Notes: generated by a model from the sequence alone, not told the origin. A stretch of 64,000 nt of DNA from Roseomonas sp. HF4 (GCF_005222755.1 NZ_STGD01000010.1:1-64000); one strand, 5' to 3'; shown: positions 34,014-42,546, counted from the stretch's first letter. Made by a program: numbers and translations.

Positions 34014-34089
34014 GGCCGCCGTCGTCGACACCAACGTCTTGCCAGACTCGCTCACCGCAGAACGCCGCGCCCAAACCGTGCGAGCGTAA
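34006..34089 (+). pseudogene. Stump of a vapC toxin gene
   Basis: The ATG overlaps the vapB stop by 8 bases and encodes MGEAAVVDTNVL, the first strand of a PIN-domain ribonuclease with its first acidic residue, but the frame ends after 27 residues. The sequence past about 34040 belongs to the minus-strand gpW-like gene. The toxin is thus deleted and the antitoxin is an orphan. Confidence 0.75.
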
Positions 34090-34288
34090 CAGAAGGTCGG
34101 CGCGCCGCGCTGTTCTCCGCGCCATGCAGCGCCGCAAGCGCCTGGCCGAGTTCGTCGAGGCCGCGATACTCCACGGTGCGCCCATCGAAGGTGACGCGCG
34201 TGGTGCCGCCGGTGTAGGCCGCCGCGAGAGTGGCGGCGCGACTGCCCGCTGGCTGCGCCAACGCCCAGGCGAGGACAGTCGGATCCAT
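34052..34288 (-). CDS. Head-tail joining protein, lambda gpW-like
   Basis: A 78-residue protein with TTRVTFDGRTVEYRGLDELGQA (the W-type beta hairpin and helix) and a basic end SVTLARFGRGVLR. In lambda, gpW seals the portal and lies between terminase and portal genes, as here. The ATG at 34288 overlaps the previous stop by one base. Confidence 0.75.
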   Translation of the reverse strand: MDPTVLAWALAQPAGSRAATLAAAYTGGTTRVTFDGRTVEYRGLDELGQALAALHGAENSAARRPSVTLARFGRGVLR

Positions 34289-34896
34289 CAGGCCGCCCGC
34301 AGCGTCGGCAGCGGCGCCGCCGCGTTGACCAGATAGGACAGCCCGCTTGGCGGGTTCGGCATGATCGGCACGCCGGCCTGATAGGTCAGCGCCGCGAAGA
34401 AGCCATTCTCGCTGCCGGTGGTGCCGCCACCGGCGCCGCCATCCGCCGCGGCCGAGCCGAGCAGCAGCGTGTTCCCGCCGCTGAAGGCCTGGGTGCTGGT
34501 GCCACGCACCGATGGCGCGCCGGAAAAGCAGAACAGTAGCCACCAGGTGCCGGCCGGGATCCAGCGCGGCTGCACGAAGGGGCAGAGCGCGTTGCCGGCG
34601 GAAGTGGTGTCGGCGTCTGCGACCGGCTCTTCGATGAGGCGCCCCGGATGCCCAGTGCCATCGTCGGCAGTCAAGGCCATGCGCAGCAGGCCGGCGGCGC
34701 CAGTCGTCACGCTCACAGCCATGGCCGAGAACAGCCCGGGACGCGCCAGCACGTAGGGCACGCAATACAGTCGGTTCGCCGGCATCGCGACGGCGCCGCC
34801 CACCGCACGTGCATGCTGCGAGGCGTAGAACCGCCCCGAGACGTAGGGCAGCATCGCCGGCGCTGGCGGCAGGTAGTGCTGGAACAGCGCGGTCAT
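34288..34896 (-). CDS. Phage structural protein of unknown function
   Basis: A 202-residue beta-rich protein (LPYVSGRFYASQHARAVGG, LYCVPYVLARPGLFSAMAVSV, LLFCFSGAPSVRGTS, AALTYQAGVPIMPNPPSGL). The composition is that of carbohydrate-binding or fibre-type beta-sandwiches. Lambda has nothing between A and W, so it is an extra gene, possibly a decoration or head fibre. No family recognised. Confidence 0.7.
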   Translation of the reverse strand: MTALFQHYLPPAPAMLPYVSGRFYASQHARAVGGAVAMPANRLYCVPYVLARPGLFSAMAVSVTTGAAGLLRMALTADDGTGHPGRLIEEPVADADTTSAGNALCPFVQPRWIPAGTWWLLFCFSGAPSVRGTSTQAFSGGNTLLLGSAAADGGAGGGTTGSENGFFAALTYQAGVPIMPNPPSGLSYLVNAAAPLPTLRAA

Positions 34897-35246
34897 GCGA
34901 GCGGCCGGATACCGAGGACGAGCAGCCGCTCCGCGGTCTGGTTCACTGGCGCGGCGGCGAGGCCGGAGCGCAGCCTGAGCCAGCGCCAGCCGAGCAGAAG
35001 CGTGGGCGGCAGGGTGAGTGCCCGGCCGGCGGCGACGGTCAGCACCACCTCGTTGCCGAGATGGTCGTAGAGGTCAGCCCAGGCAGCAGGCTCGCCCTCG
35101 TCGAGCGAGCCCTGCAGGGTGAGTGGCGCGTCGGTCCAGGCGGCCGGCAGCAGCAGCAGGCAGACGCCGTAGCCGACGCTGGCGACGGGTCCGCTCAGCG
35201 CCTGGCCGGCGGCGATGCTGGTGCGCACGGGCACGATTGCGGTCAT
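34893..35246 (-). CDS. Phage hypothetical protein, possible head fibre or decoration protein
   Basis: A 117-residue protein with regular short strands (VPVRTSIAAGQALSGPV, YGVCLLLLPAAWTDAPLTLQ, RWLRLRSGLAAAPVNQTAER). It overlaps the next gene by 4 bases (ATGA) and lies 14 bases after terminase, so it is in the late operon. The pattern resembles small beta-sandwich decoration proteins. No family recognised. Confidence 0.7.
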   Translation of the reverse strand: MTAIVPVRTSIAAGQALSGPVASVGYGVCLLLLPAAWTDAPLTLQGSLDEGEPAAWADLYDHLGNEVVLTVAAGRALTLPPTLLLGWRWLRLRSGLAAAPVNQTAERLLVLGIRPLA

Positions 35247-35260
35247 GGAGATCTCCAGGT

Positions 35261-37180
35261 TCAGCGCAGCCAGCCATGGTGCGGCGCGAGCCAGCCACGC
35301 GGACGATGGGCGTCGGACGCGGCCGGCGGTGGCGGTGGCGGAGCGACATGCCCGCCGATGGGAAGCTCGCTCGGTTGGAGCGGGGCGTTGGCGACCTGCT
35401 CGCGCAGCTGCGCCCAAAACCGCTCGCCATAGCGGTCGGCGCCGAGCAGCCAGAGCGCCGCGCGGGCCAGCACGGCGCAGTCCAGCGCTTCGTTCCGTTC
35501 CCTGAGCTTCGCCCATTCCTGCCGGGCGAAGCCGCGACGATCCTTGGTGGTGCGCAGCTGCTCGGCGACCAGCTGCTTGACCCACTCCGCCTCGATGCCC
35601 CGCGGCAGATGCACCCAGCCGGGCGGGAATTCCTCGGCGTCGCCGCGGCCGAGCCAGAGCCGGCGGTACAGGTCGGCCTTCCAGGTCGAGACCGAGACCG
35701 TCCAGAGCTTCAGGCCCCGCCGGAGCTTCCGACCATCGACCAGCGCATCCACCGGCGTCGGGCCCTGCACCGGCTGCGCCCGGTTCCAGCCATCGACGCC
35801 CTTGGTCGGCGCGATGCGCGGATCGCGCAGCCGGCGCAGATGGCCATAGACGGCGGCGGTGTCGCGGCCGCCGGTGTCGACGCAGAGGCGGGCGATGCGC
35901 ATGGCGCCGCCCCCGTGGCGCGGCCAGTCGCGGCCGAGGAGGCGGGCCAACTCGTCCCAGGGTTCCCGCTCCCGCGGGCTGCCCTGGATGACGACGTGAT
36001 CGACCAGCCACGACGAAAACCCCTCGGCCCAGCCCCAGACGTCGCATTCCAGGCGATCATCCTGCACGTCCACGCCGGCGGTCAGCACCAGCGCGCCCGC
36101 AGGCACGACGCCCATGGCGAAATCCTCGCGGCGCTCGACGAGCCGCTCCCAATCCGGCGCCTCACCCTGCTCCTGCCAGGTCTCGCCCAGCACGGTGTTC
36201 CGAAAAGTCTTGATGTCCTCGGGCTTGCCCTGCGCTGCCTCCCAATCCCGAGCGATCTGCGCCCAGGACAGCCAGCCCACCGGCGAGTAGAGCGCCGAGA
36301 TGTGGAAGCCGATCGTGTGCGGATCCTGGCCCTCGGCCGTCGCGCGCCATTCCCCGCCGCCGAGCATGGCGGTCTTGTCGTGCTCCTGCATCGGGTAGTC
36401 GCAGGCCGAGCAGTGATACCGCGCCGTCTCCGGCGCGCCCCTCTCCCAGAGCAGCCGCTCGAAGCGCAGCCACTGCATCTCGCCGCATTCGGGGCACGGC
36501 ACGAAGAACCGGCGCTGGTCGGACGCCAGGTACTCCCGCTCGATACGGCTGCGGCCGGCGATGGTGGGCGTGCTGACCAGGAAGGCCTTGCGACGCCAGC
36601 CAAAGGTGCGAGCGCGCGCCTCGGCCAAGGCAATGGGGTCGCCCTCGCCGGCGACGTCGCCCGGATAGGCGTCCACCTCATCAAGGAACAGGAACCGCGC
36701 CGTCATCGAGCGCAGCCCGACCGCGCTGTTCGCACCCGTCAGCACCAGGATCCCGCCGGGAAATTCCTTCGACAGCATGGTGTTGCCGCTGTCGCGCGCC
36801 CGGGCCGGGGCGACCCGCTCCCGCAGCGCCGGTGTTTCCTCCAGCAGCGGGTCGATGCGCTGGCGCGAGAAGCGCTTGGCCAGTTCCACGGTCGGCTGCA
36901 CGGCCAGCGCGGGCGCCGGCACGTGGTGCATGATATAACCCAGCCAGTTGTTTCCGCTTTCCGTGGCGCCGACCTGCGCGCCCTTCATGAAGACGACGCG
37001 CCGAGCGGGATGCACCGCCGACAGCGCGTCCATCACGTCCTTCAGATAGGGCGTGCGGCTGGTGCGCCATGGCCCTGGCTCGGCCGACGCCCGGCTGCCG
37101 AGCATGCGATGCCGCTCGGCCCATTCCGAGACGGTGAGCTGCGGCGGCGGGCGGAGCATGGCGCCGACGCGGCGGCGCAC
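35261..37180 (-). CDS. Terminase large subunit, lambda GpA family
   Basis: A 639-residue DNA-packaging ATPase-nuclease. The N-terminal ATPase holds FMKGAQVGATESGNNW (Walker A-like) and FLFLDEVDAYPGD (Walker B); VPCPECGEMQW and YHCSACDYPM form a zinc-finger pair as in gpA. The nuclease half contains LTAGVDVQDDRLECDVWGW and LCVDTGGRDTAAVY with metal-binding acids. It may start at a Met 7 codons in. Length is normal. Confidence 0.95.
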   Translation of the reverse strand: MRRRVGAMLRPPPQLTVSEWAERHRMLGSRASAEPGPWRTSRTPYLKDVMDALSAVHPARRVVFMKGAQVGATESGNNWLGYIMHHVPAPALAVQPTVELAKRFSRQRIDPLLEETPALRERVAPARARDSGNTMLSKEFPGGILVLTGANSAVGLRSMTARFLFLDEVDAYPGDVAGEGDPIALAEARARTFGWRRKAFLVSTPTIAGRSRIEREYLASDQRRFFVPCPECGEMQWLRFERLLWERGAPETARYHCSACDYPMQEHDKTAMLGGGEWRATAEGQDPHTIGFHISALYSPVGWLSWAQIARDWEAAQGKPEDIKTFRNTVLGETWQEQGEAPDWERLVERREDFAMGVVPAGALVLTAGVDVQDDRLECDVWGWAEGFSSWLVDHVVIQGSPREREPWDELARLLGRDWPRHGGGAMRIARLCVDTGGRDTAAVYGHLRRLRDPRIAPTKGVDGWNRAQPVQGPTPVDALVDGRKLRRGLKLWTVSVSTWKADLYRRLWLGRGDAEEFPPGWVHLPRGIEAEWVKQLVAEQLRTTKDRRGFARQEWAKLRERNEALDCAVLARAALWLLGADRYGERFWAQLREQVANAPLQPSELPIGGHVAPPPPPPAASDAHRPRGWLAPHHGWLR

Positions 37181-37184
37181 ATGC

Positions 37185-37700
37185 TCACGGCTGCGAAGGC
37201 CGGTCCCCTCCGAGGCCTGATGGATCGAAGCGATCGGCCGCCTCCGTCAGCAGGTCGTTGATGTGGCTCTGCAGGATGGTCTGCAGCAGATGCGGGTCGA
37301 CGCTGATCTCGGCGGCGATCAGGCCCGACACGCGGGCGGGCCAGTTCAGCAGCGCGTCGCGCATCGTGCTGCCGATCTCGTCCAGCGCGGCGTTAGCCTC
37401 GGTGACGTCGAGCAGGCGACGCTTGGTCTCATCCAGCGAGAGGCGCTGCGCCTCAACCTTCAGCGCGAGCTGCGCCACCTTGAGCCGGGCAAAGGGCGTG
37501 CCCTCGGCGCCAGCGCTGCCGGCCGGCGGCGAGCGGGCGGGATCGGCTGTCTCCACCAGTCGGCGGCGAGTCTTATCGATGTCCCACTGGCCGTCCGGCT
37601 CTCTGGCGATGCGGCCAGCCCGTTCGGCCTTGTGGATGGCGGTGTCGCTGACGCCGAGGCGCCGCGCGGCCTCGCGCGTCGAGGCGGTCAGTTCCGGCAT
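37185..37700 (-). CDS. Terminase small subunit, Nu1-like
   Basis: A 171-residue DNA-recognition subunit. The N-terminal winged helix (REAARRLGVSDTAIHKAERA, then GRIAREPDGQWDID) would bind cos DNA; the helical middle (LKVEAQRLSLDETKRRLLDV) and C-terminus contact the large subunit. It precedes the large-subunit gene by 4 bases. Its N-terminal domain is nearly repeated in the early gene at 47098-47499. Confidence 0.85.
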   Translation of the reverse strand: MPELTASTREAARRLGVSDTAIHKAERAGRIAREPDGQWDIDKTRRRLVETADPARSPPAGSAGAEGTPFARLKVAQLALKVEAQRLSLDETKRRLLDVTEANAALDEIGSTMRDALLNWPARVSGLIAAEISVDPHLLQTILQSHINDLLTEAADRFDPSGLGGDRPSQP

Positions 37701-37740
37701 GGCGGCGACCTCCCGCCGCGCGTGATGCTCACAACAGGTA

Positions 37741-37770
37741 AGGGCCCGCTACCCTCCGGCGGCGGGCCCT
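37741..37770 (-). terminator. Hairpin between the DUF3489 gene and the terminase genes
   Basis: AGGGCCCGC (37741-37749) pairs perfectly with GCGGGCCCT (37762-37770) over a 12-base loop. It separates the early region from the late operon and may end transcripts coming from the DUF3489 gene. No T-run. Confidence 0.5.
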
Positions 37771-37790
37771 CGACGCGTCCAGCCTGGGTG

Positions 37791-38603
37791 TCAGACCGGC
37801 AGGTGGTAAACTGTGTAGGAGCCGCGGGCGCCCTCCCTGTTCGGGCCGACCTGGCGGACGCGCTCCAGCACCTGCACTTCGATCCCCTGGCGCTTCTTCA
37901 GGCCCGCGAAGAAGCCGCGGACCGTGTGACCCTGCCAGCCTGTGGCCTCGCAGATCTGCGCGATGGTGGCGCCCTCCTCGCGGCGGAGCAGGGCGAGGAC
38001 CTGCTCCTGCTTCGTGCCTTCGCGCGGCTTCCGCGGGGCGCCGGGCTCGCGCGCGACGCGGGCAGGCTTGCCGGCGAGGGCGGCGCGGAGGACTTCGATG
38101 GCGCGGCTGATCGGGTTGTCGGTCGCGTCCTGCGCCGGGCTGGCGTCCCAGGCGGCCAGAACCGCCGCAGCGGCATCGCGCAGGCTGGCGCGCGGGGCGG
38201 GTGTGGGCGCGCCCTGGGCGGGTTCGGCTTCCTCCGCGGGGGCATCCCCCTCGGCGGCGTCGTCCGCGCCCGTGGGCGCCGTGTCGGCCACGCTGCCCTC
38301 GATGCCCGAGCAGTCGGGCTCGCCGGCCCCTGCGTCGCCCTCGTTCGGGTCGATGCCGATGGCGCGCAGCCCCTCGTCGGTGATGCGCGCCACGATCCAG
38401 GTGCCGTCGTCGTCCTGCCGCCAGCCCAGGCCGACATGCTTCCGCGGCGCGTTGATCTCGGTGAGCAGGTTGTTCTTGATCAGGCTGCGGAAAACCGCGT
38501 TGCGGGCCGCGGCCGGCAGGGTCTTCGGCGCGCGGGCGAGGCCCATCTCGTGCTGCGCGGCGGCGCTCAGGATCACGCGCTGGCTGTCGGAAAGCTTGGT
38601 CAT
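37791..38603 (-). CDS. DUF3489-domain protein
   Basis: A 270-residue acidic protein. The N-terminal part (TKLSDSQRVILSAAAQHEMG) and the following segment are winged-helix-like; a Pro/Ala/Glu linker spans residues 95-150; the C-terminal DUF3489 domain, TKQEQVLALLRREEGATIAQ then WQGHTVRGFFAGLKKRQG, is an HTH found in alphaproteobacterial phages. Probably DNA-binding; target unknown. Start at 38603; the open frame upstream is not protein-like. Confidence 0.85.
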   Translation of the reverse strand: MTKLSDSQRVILSAAAQHEMGLARAPKTLPAAARNAVFRSLIKNNLLTEINAPRKHVGLGWRQDDDGTWIVARITDEGLRAIGIDPNEGDAGAGEPDCSGIEGSVADTAPTGADDAAEGDAPAEEAEPAQGAPTPAPRASLRDAAAAVLAAWDASPAQDATDNPISRAIEVLRAALAGKPARVAREPGAPRKPREGTKQEQVLALLRREEGATIAQICEATGWQGHTVRGFFAGLKKRQGIEVQVLERVRQVGPNREGARGSYTVYHLPV

Positions 38604-38653
38604 CGTGGTGGTCTCCGGTTCTGGGTGCCGGTCATCGGCCCCTACTGCCGGGA

Positions 38654-38679
38654 GCCCCGCCGGCGCTGCCGGTCGGGGC
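38654..38679 (-). terminator. GC-rich hairpin upstream of the DUF3489 gene
   Basis: GCCCCGCCGGC (38654-38664) pairs with GCCGG and CGGGGC (38668-38679) with a single bulged T and a 3-base loop. It lies between the 78-residue gene and the DUF3489 gene and could attenuate read-through. Confidence 0.4.
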
Positions 38680-38698
38680 GGTGCGGGAGTGGCCCGCT

Positions 38699-38935
38699 TC
38701 AGGTTTCGTATTCGCCGCGGCGGAAATGCTGATCCGCGATGTCCTTTAGCTTCGATGTTGCATCCGAAAGCCAGGCCGCTTCGCCCCAAAGCACCGTCTC
38801 GGGGTCCGCGCCGAAATGGTCCGCGCTGGCCTGGGTGAGTTCCGCGAGGAGGGCATCGAATTCGGCCTTCTTCGCCAGGAAGGCGGCCAGGCTGCGTTCC
38901 TGGTTGCGGGCGGCGCGGGCTTTTCGGTCGGTCAT
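38699..38935 (-). CDS. Small phage hypothetical protein
   Basis: A 78-residue charged helical protein (MTDRKARAARNQERSLAAFL, then a segment ending HFRRGEYET). Start taken at 38935; 22 upstream in-frame codons look non-coding. No domain recognised. It probably shares a transcript with the DUF3489 gene. Confidence 0.6.
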   Translation of the reverse strand: MTDRKARAARNQERSLAAFLAKKAEFDALLAELTQASADHFGADPETVLWGEAAWLSDATSKLKDIADQHFRRGEYET

Positions 38936-39108
38936 GGTCGTCTCCGTCGTGGTGCAGGGCATCCCCTGCGTGTGACGGACCATTCGCGCTGTGCCGCGCA
39001 CGAGCCAAGCAAGATGCAGAGGCGCAGAATTGCTATGTTTCGGCGGCCTCGATCACATCATGATCATGCCGGGCGCCGGCCTGGAGCGCCCCCCGGCGTG
39101 CATCATTC

Positions 39109-39138
39109 TTGCCAATTTTTGCCAAACCCAGGTATCGT
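39109..39138 (+). promoter_or_regulatory. Candidate promoter/operator of parDE
   Basis: TTGCCA (39109-39114) and TATCGT (39133-39138) are 18 bases apart, close to a sigma-70 promoter, ending 7 bases before the parD ATG, so the transcript could be nearly leaderless. TTGCCAA is repeated (39109-39115, 39119-39125), which could be the ParD operator. Confidence 0.4.
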
Positions 39139-39145
39139 CTGGCCC

Positions 39146-39385
39146 ATGGGCACCATGAATGTCTCCCTGCCGGACGGGCTGAAATCCTTCGTGGATGAGC
39201 AGGTCGCCGCGCGTGGGTACAGCACCAGCAGCGAGTACGTCCGCGAGCTGATCCGCAAGGATCAGGAGCGTGAGCGCCTGCGAGGCCTGCTGCTGGACGG
39301 CGCGGCATCTGCTCCGGCAGCGCCGGCGGATGACGCCTACTTCAACACGCTGCGCCGCCGCGTCCGCCGACAAACGCAGGCGTGA
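39146..39385 (+). CDS. ParD-family antitoxin
   Basis: A 79-residue ribbon-helix-helix protein: MNVSLPDGLKSFVDEQVAAR then STSSEYVRELIRKDQERERL is the standard CopG/ParD pattern. The C-terminal tail would wrap the toxin. Its stop overlaps the toxin's GTG start by 4 bases. It is on the strand opposite to the surrounding phage genes, as cargo usually is. Confidence 0.93.
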   Translation: MGTMNVSLPDGLKSFVDEQVAARGYSTSSEYVRELIRKDQERERLRGLLLDGAASAPAAPADDAYFNTLRRRVRRQTQA

Positions 39386-39711
39386 CCGCCAAGCCGGTCA
39401 TTCCGCGAGAGGCGGCACAGCGCGAGATCGACCAGGCCATCGCTCACTACGTGGCGGAAGCCGGCGAGCCGGTCGCGCTGGCCTTCATTGACGCGTTGGA
39501 GCAGGCCTTCCGGCGGATCGCGCAGCATCCGGCGGTGGGCTCGCCGCGCTATGCCTTCGAGTTGCGGCTGGAAGGGCTCCGTGCCTGGCCGCTGCGGCGC
39601 TACCCGTATCTGGTGTTCTACGTCGAGCGGGAGGACCACCTCGACGTCTGGCGTGTGCTGCATGCGCAGCGCGACATTCCTGCCTGGATGCAGGAGCCCG
39701 AAGGGCTGTAG
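39382..39711 (+). CDS. ParE-family toxin
   Basis: A 109-residue RelE/ParE-fold protein with a GTG start: VAEAGEPVALAFIDALEQAF helix pair, HPAVGSPRYAFELRLEGLRA and the C-terminal core YPYLVFYVEREDHLDVWRVL. ParE toxins inhibit gyrase. Length is normal and the conserved C-terminal region is complete, so it is likely functional. Confidence 0.93.
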   Translation: MTAKPVIPREAAQREIDQAIAHYVAEAGEPVALAFIDALEQAFRRIAQHPAVGSPRYAFELRLEGLRAWPLRRYPYLVFYVEREDHLDVWRVLHAQRDIPAWMQEPEGL

Positions 39712-39719
39712 CTCCTGGT

Positions 39720-40988
39720 CTACCCTGATCCAGGACCACAGTATGGCCTGGCGTTGTCGTCGCGTGCGGCGGCGACATCGGCAAAGATGCGATCATCACC
39801 CTCAAGCACGGCGGCCTCGCCGGTTGTCTCCTGCCAGCGCCGCACGATGACATCGGTATAGGCGGGGTCGATCTCCAGCAGGACGGCGCGCCGCCCGATG
39901 CGCTCCGCCGCGATCATGGTGGTGCCCGAGCCGCCGAAGCAGTCCAGCACCGTGTCGCGCGGCTTGCTGCTGTTGCGGATGGCGCGCTCGACCAGCGCCA
40001 CCGGCTTCATCGTCGGGTGCAGGTCGTTGCGCGCCGGCTTGTCGAAGTGCCAGACATTTCCCTGGTCGCGGGCGCCGCACCAATAATGCTGGCTGCCCTG
40101 GCGCCAGCCGTACAGCATGGCCTCGAACTGCTGGTGGTAGTCGGCGCGACCGAGCGCGAAGGTGTTCTTCGCCCAAATGATGGTGCTGGACCATTTGCCG
40201 CCCGCCTCCTGCCAGACGCGATGCAGCGTCGGCCATTCGGAGGAAGACATGCAGACGTAGCAGGCGCCCTTGGTGACCGAGAGCAGGTTGGCCAGCGCGG
40301 GCCGCAGGAACTCGGGAAAGCCGCCGCAGAGCGCGTCGTTGGCGATGGTCATGCGCGCCGCAGTGCCGCCCTCGTAGGCCACATTGTAGGGTGGATCAAC
40401 GAAGCCCATGTCGGCGAGATGGCCGGCGCCGAGGGCGCGCTGCACGTCGCCCAGCTTCGTTGCGTCGCCGCAGAGCAGGCGGTGCTCGCCGCAGCACCAG
40501 AGGTCGCCGGTGCGCGTGACGGGAGTGACCGGCAGTGGCGGCGCCTCGTCGGCATCATCCGCAAGGCCGGCATCGGCGGCTGCCAGCAGCCGGTCCAACT
40601 CCATCCCGGAGAAGCCGAGCACGTCCAGGTCGACCACCGCCTCGTCGCGGATGCGCGCGATCTCTGCCGCGAGCAGCGCCTCGTCCCATCCGGAGTTCAG
40701 CGCGATCTGATTGTCCGCGAGCCGCAGAGCACGCGCCTGCGCGGGAGAGAGATGGCCGAGCCGCAGCACTGGCACGGAGGCGAGCCCGAGGTGCTTCGCG
40801 GCCATAACGCGGCCGTGGCCGGCGATCAGCACGCCTTCGGCATCGACCAGCACCGGGTTCACGAAGCCGAACTCGGCGATGGAGGCTGCGATCTGCGTCA
40901 CCTGAGTCGGCGAATGCGTGCGCGCGTTCTCGGTATAGGGGACCAGCGCCACGACCGGCAGGGTGGAGACCACGAGATCAGGCTGCAT
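39720..40988 (-). CDS. ParB-domain DNA methyltransferase 2 (N6-adenine/N4-cytosine type)
   Basis: A 422-residue fusion. Residues about 8-110 are a ParB/Srx-like domain (VLVDAEGVLIAGHGRVMAAK, RALRLADNQIA). The methyltransferase domain has DPPY in MGFVDPPYNVAYEGG and the cofactor loop FGGSGTTMIAAERIG after it, the beta-class order. It probably modifies phage DNA against host restriction. ATG at 40988 overlaps the upstream methyltransferase by 11 bases. Confidence 0.9.
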   Translation of the reverse strand: MQPDLVVSTLPVVALVPYTENARTHSPTQVTQIAASIAEFGFVNPVLVDAEGVLIAGHGRVMAAKHLGLASVPVLRLGHLSPAQARALRLADNQIALNSGWDEALLAAEIARIRDEAVVDLDVLGFSGMELDRLLAAADAGLADDADEAPPLPVTPVTRTGDLWCCGEHRLLCGDATKLGDVQRALGAGHLADMGFVDPPYNVAYEGGTAARMTIANDALCGGFPEFLRPALANLLSVTKGACYVCMSSSEWPTLHRVWQEAGGKWSSTIIWAKNTFALGRADYHQQFEAMLYGWRQGSQHYWCGARDQGNVWHFDKPARNDLHPTMKPVALVERAIRNSSKPRDTVLDCFGGSGTTMIAAERIGRRAVLLEIDPAYTDVIVRRWQETTGEAAVLEGDDRIFADVAAARDDNARPYCGPGSG

Positions 40989-42447
40989 TGGCGGTGACCT
41001 CCGTGCGCGCTGCGGCAACGGCATCGTAATCGCGCCCGTCATCCGCCAGCGTCGCGGGCAGGTCGGGCTGCAGCATGCGCCACCGTGCCACCGCCAGATC
41101 GACATAGGCTGGCGCCAGCTCGATCGCGCGGACAGCGCGTCCGGTCCGCTGGCCAGCGAGAATGGTGGTGCCGCTGCCGCCGAAGGGCTCGAACACGACC
41201 GCGCCCTCGTCCGTGTAAGTGCGCATGAGGAATTCCGGCAGCACGACCGGGAACACCGCGGGGTGCTCGGTCTCGATGCCGCGGCCCTTGTGGCGGGTCA
41301 GGCGCAGCACGTTGTCGGGGATGCGGAAGTCCTGCACCGGCAGCCCGGCGTGCTGGTATTCCGAGATGGTGCCGTCAGCGGCGCGCAGGCCGCTGCCCTT
41401 GTTCGGCGTGCCGGCCCATTTGCAGGGCACGATCTTGTTCGCCTGCCGGGCCTGGCGGTTGAAGTGGAAGACCAGCTCGAAGGCGGGTGCGAGGCGACCG
41501 TTCCAGTCGCCGGGCAGGCCAGGTCCCTGGTCCCAGGTGTAGAGGCCGAAGCGGCGCCAGCCGCGGGCGCGCATCCAGTCGAGCCACCCAGACCAATAGG
41601 GCTGCCATTCATTGTCGCGATGGATCAGGCCGAGGTTCACCAACACCTGGCCATCCGGCCGCATAGCTGCGTCGAGATGCTGGAACACACCCTGCATCAG
41701 AGCGTCCCAATCCGTGACGCCGCCGGTGGTGTAGTCCCGCTGGTTCCCATAGGGCGGAGAGGTGAACAACAGCGCCGCACGGTCGTCGCCCATCACGCGC
41801 GCCACCGACGCGGCGTCAGTGCTGTCGCCGCAGAGCAAACGATGCTCGCCGAGCAGCCAGAGATCGCCGGGGCGGGTGACGGCGTGGCGCGGCGCCTCCG
41901 GATCAGCATCGGCGGGGTCTTCCGCCGGCGCATCCTCCGCTGCCGCCGCGCCAGTCGCGCCGCCCCCCTCGGCGGGATCCGCGGACAGGGCCTCGGGCGC
42001 GTCGCCGTCAGACACGGCATCTCCAGCCGCCGCGAGGATGTCCGCGAGCTCATCCGCCGAGAAGCCGAGCGCGCCGAGGTCGATGTCCTGCGCCGCCTGC
42101 ACCGCGGCGAGCGCCTCCCGCAGCAGCGCCTGGTCCCAAGTCGCATTCTCCGCGATGCGGTTGTCAGCGAGCCGCAGCGCCTCCTTCTGCGCCGCGGACA
42201 GGTGCCGCAGCACGATCACCGGCACCTTCGCCATGCCGAGCGCCGTTGCGGCCTCGAGCCGGCCGTGGCCGGCGATCAGCACGCCGTCCTCATCCACCAG
42301 CAGCGGGTTCGTGAAGCCAAAGGCCAGCATGCTGGCTTTGATCTGCTCCAGCTGCGCGGCGCTGTGCACGCGGGCGTTGCCGGCATGCGGGCGCAGCTCC
42401 GCCACCGGGCGCAGCAGGATCTTCGCTGCCATCCAGGGGAGCGTCAT
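40978..42447 (-). CDS. ParB-domain DNA methyltransferase 1 (N6-adenine/N4-cytosine type)
   Basis: A 489-residue fusion: ParB-like domain at residues about 10-110 (GVLIAGHGRLEAATALGMAK, EALRLADNRIA), an acidic linker, then a methyltransferase with TSPPYGNQRDY and PFGGSGTTILAGQRTG. TSPPY is often seen in N4-cytosine or N6-adenine beta-class enzymes. It is a diverged tandem copy of the next gene. Iteron-like repeats begin 10 bases upstream of its ATG. Confidence 0.9.
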   Translation of the reverse strand: MTLPWMAAKILLRPVAELRPHAGNARVHSAAQLEQIKASMLAFGFTNPLLVDEDGVLIAGHGRLEAATALGMAKVPVIVLRHLSAAQKEALRLADNRIAENATWDQALLREALAAVQAAQDIDLGALGFSADELADILAAAGDAVSDGDAPEALSADPAEGGGATGAAAAEDAPAEDPADADPEAPRHAVTRPGDLWLLGEHRLLCGDSTDAASVARVMGDDRAALLFTSPPYGNQRDYTTGGVTDWDALMQGVFQHLDAAMRPDGQVLVNLGLIHRDNEWQPYWSGWLDWMRARGWRRFGLYTWDQGPGLPGDWNGRLAPAFELVFHFNRQARQANKIVPCKWAGTPNKGSGLRAADGTISEYQHAGLPVQDFRIPDNVLRLTRHKGRGIETEHPAVFPVVLPEFLMRTYTDEGAVVFEPFGGSGTTILAGQRTGRAVRAIELAPAYVDLAVARWRMLQPDLPATLADDGRDYDAVAAARTEVTANAA

Positions 42448-42457
42448 GATGCCATCC

Positions 42458-42546
42458 GGTTTGCAGGTGGTTTGCAGGGCAGAGGCCCGGCCTTGGTTTG
42501 CAGCTAACGATCTGAAGCCGCGCGGAAAGGCTGCAAACCGCAAACC
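42458..42546. repeat. GGTTTGCAG repeat array upstream of the methyltransferase genes
   Basis: The exact 9-mer GGTTTGCAG occurs at 42458-42466, 42469-42477 and 42495-42503; its reverse complement CTGCAAACC is at 42531-42539, and GCAAACC follows at 42540-42546. This is a cluster of binding sites, perhaps operators for the methyltransferase operon or origin iterons. The rest of the gap (42547-42783) shows no gene. Confidence 0.6.

Noticed and set aside
10512..37700. A gene transfer agent instead of a prophage
   Set aside because: The terminase is of lambda GpA/Nu1 type, and there are lysis, replication and regulatory genes, which fits a phage rather than an RcGTA-like cluster.
40963..42507. 514-codon open frame on the + strand
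   Set aside because: Antisense to the ParB-methyltransferase gene with intact SPPY and GGSGTT motifs.
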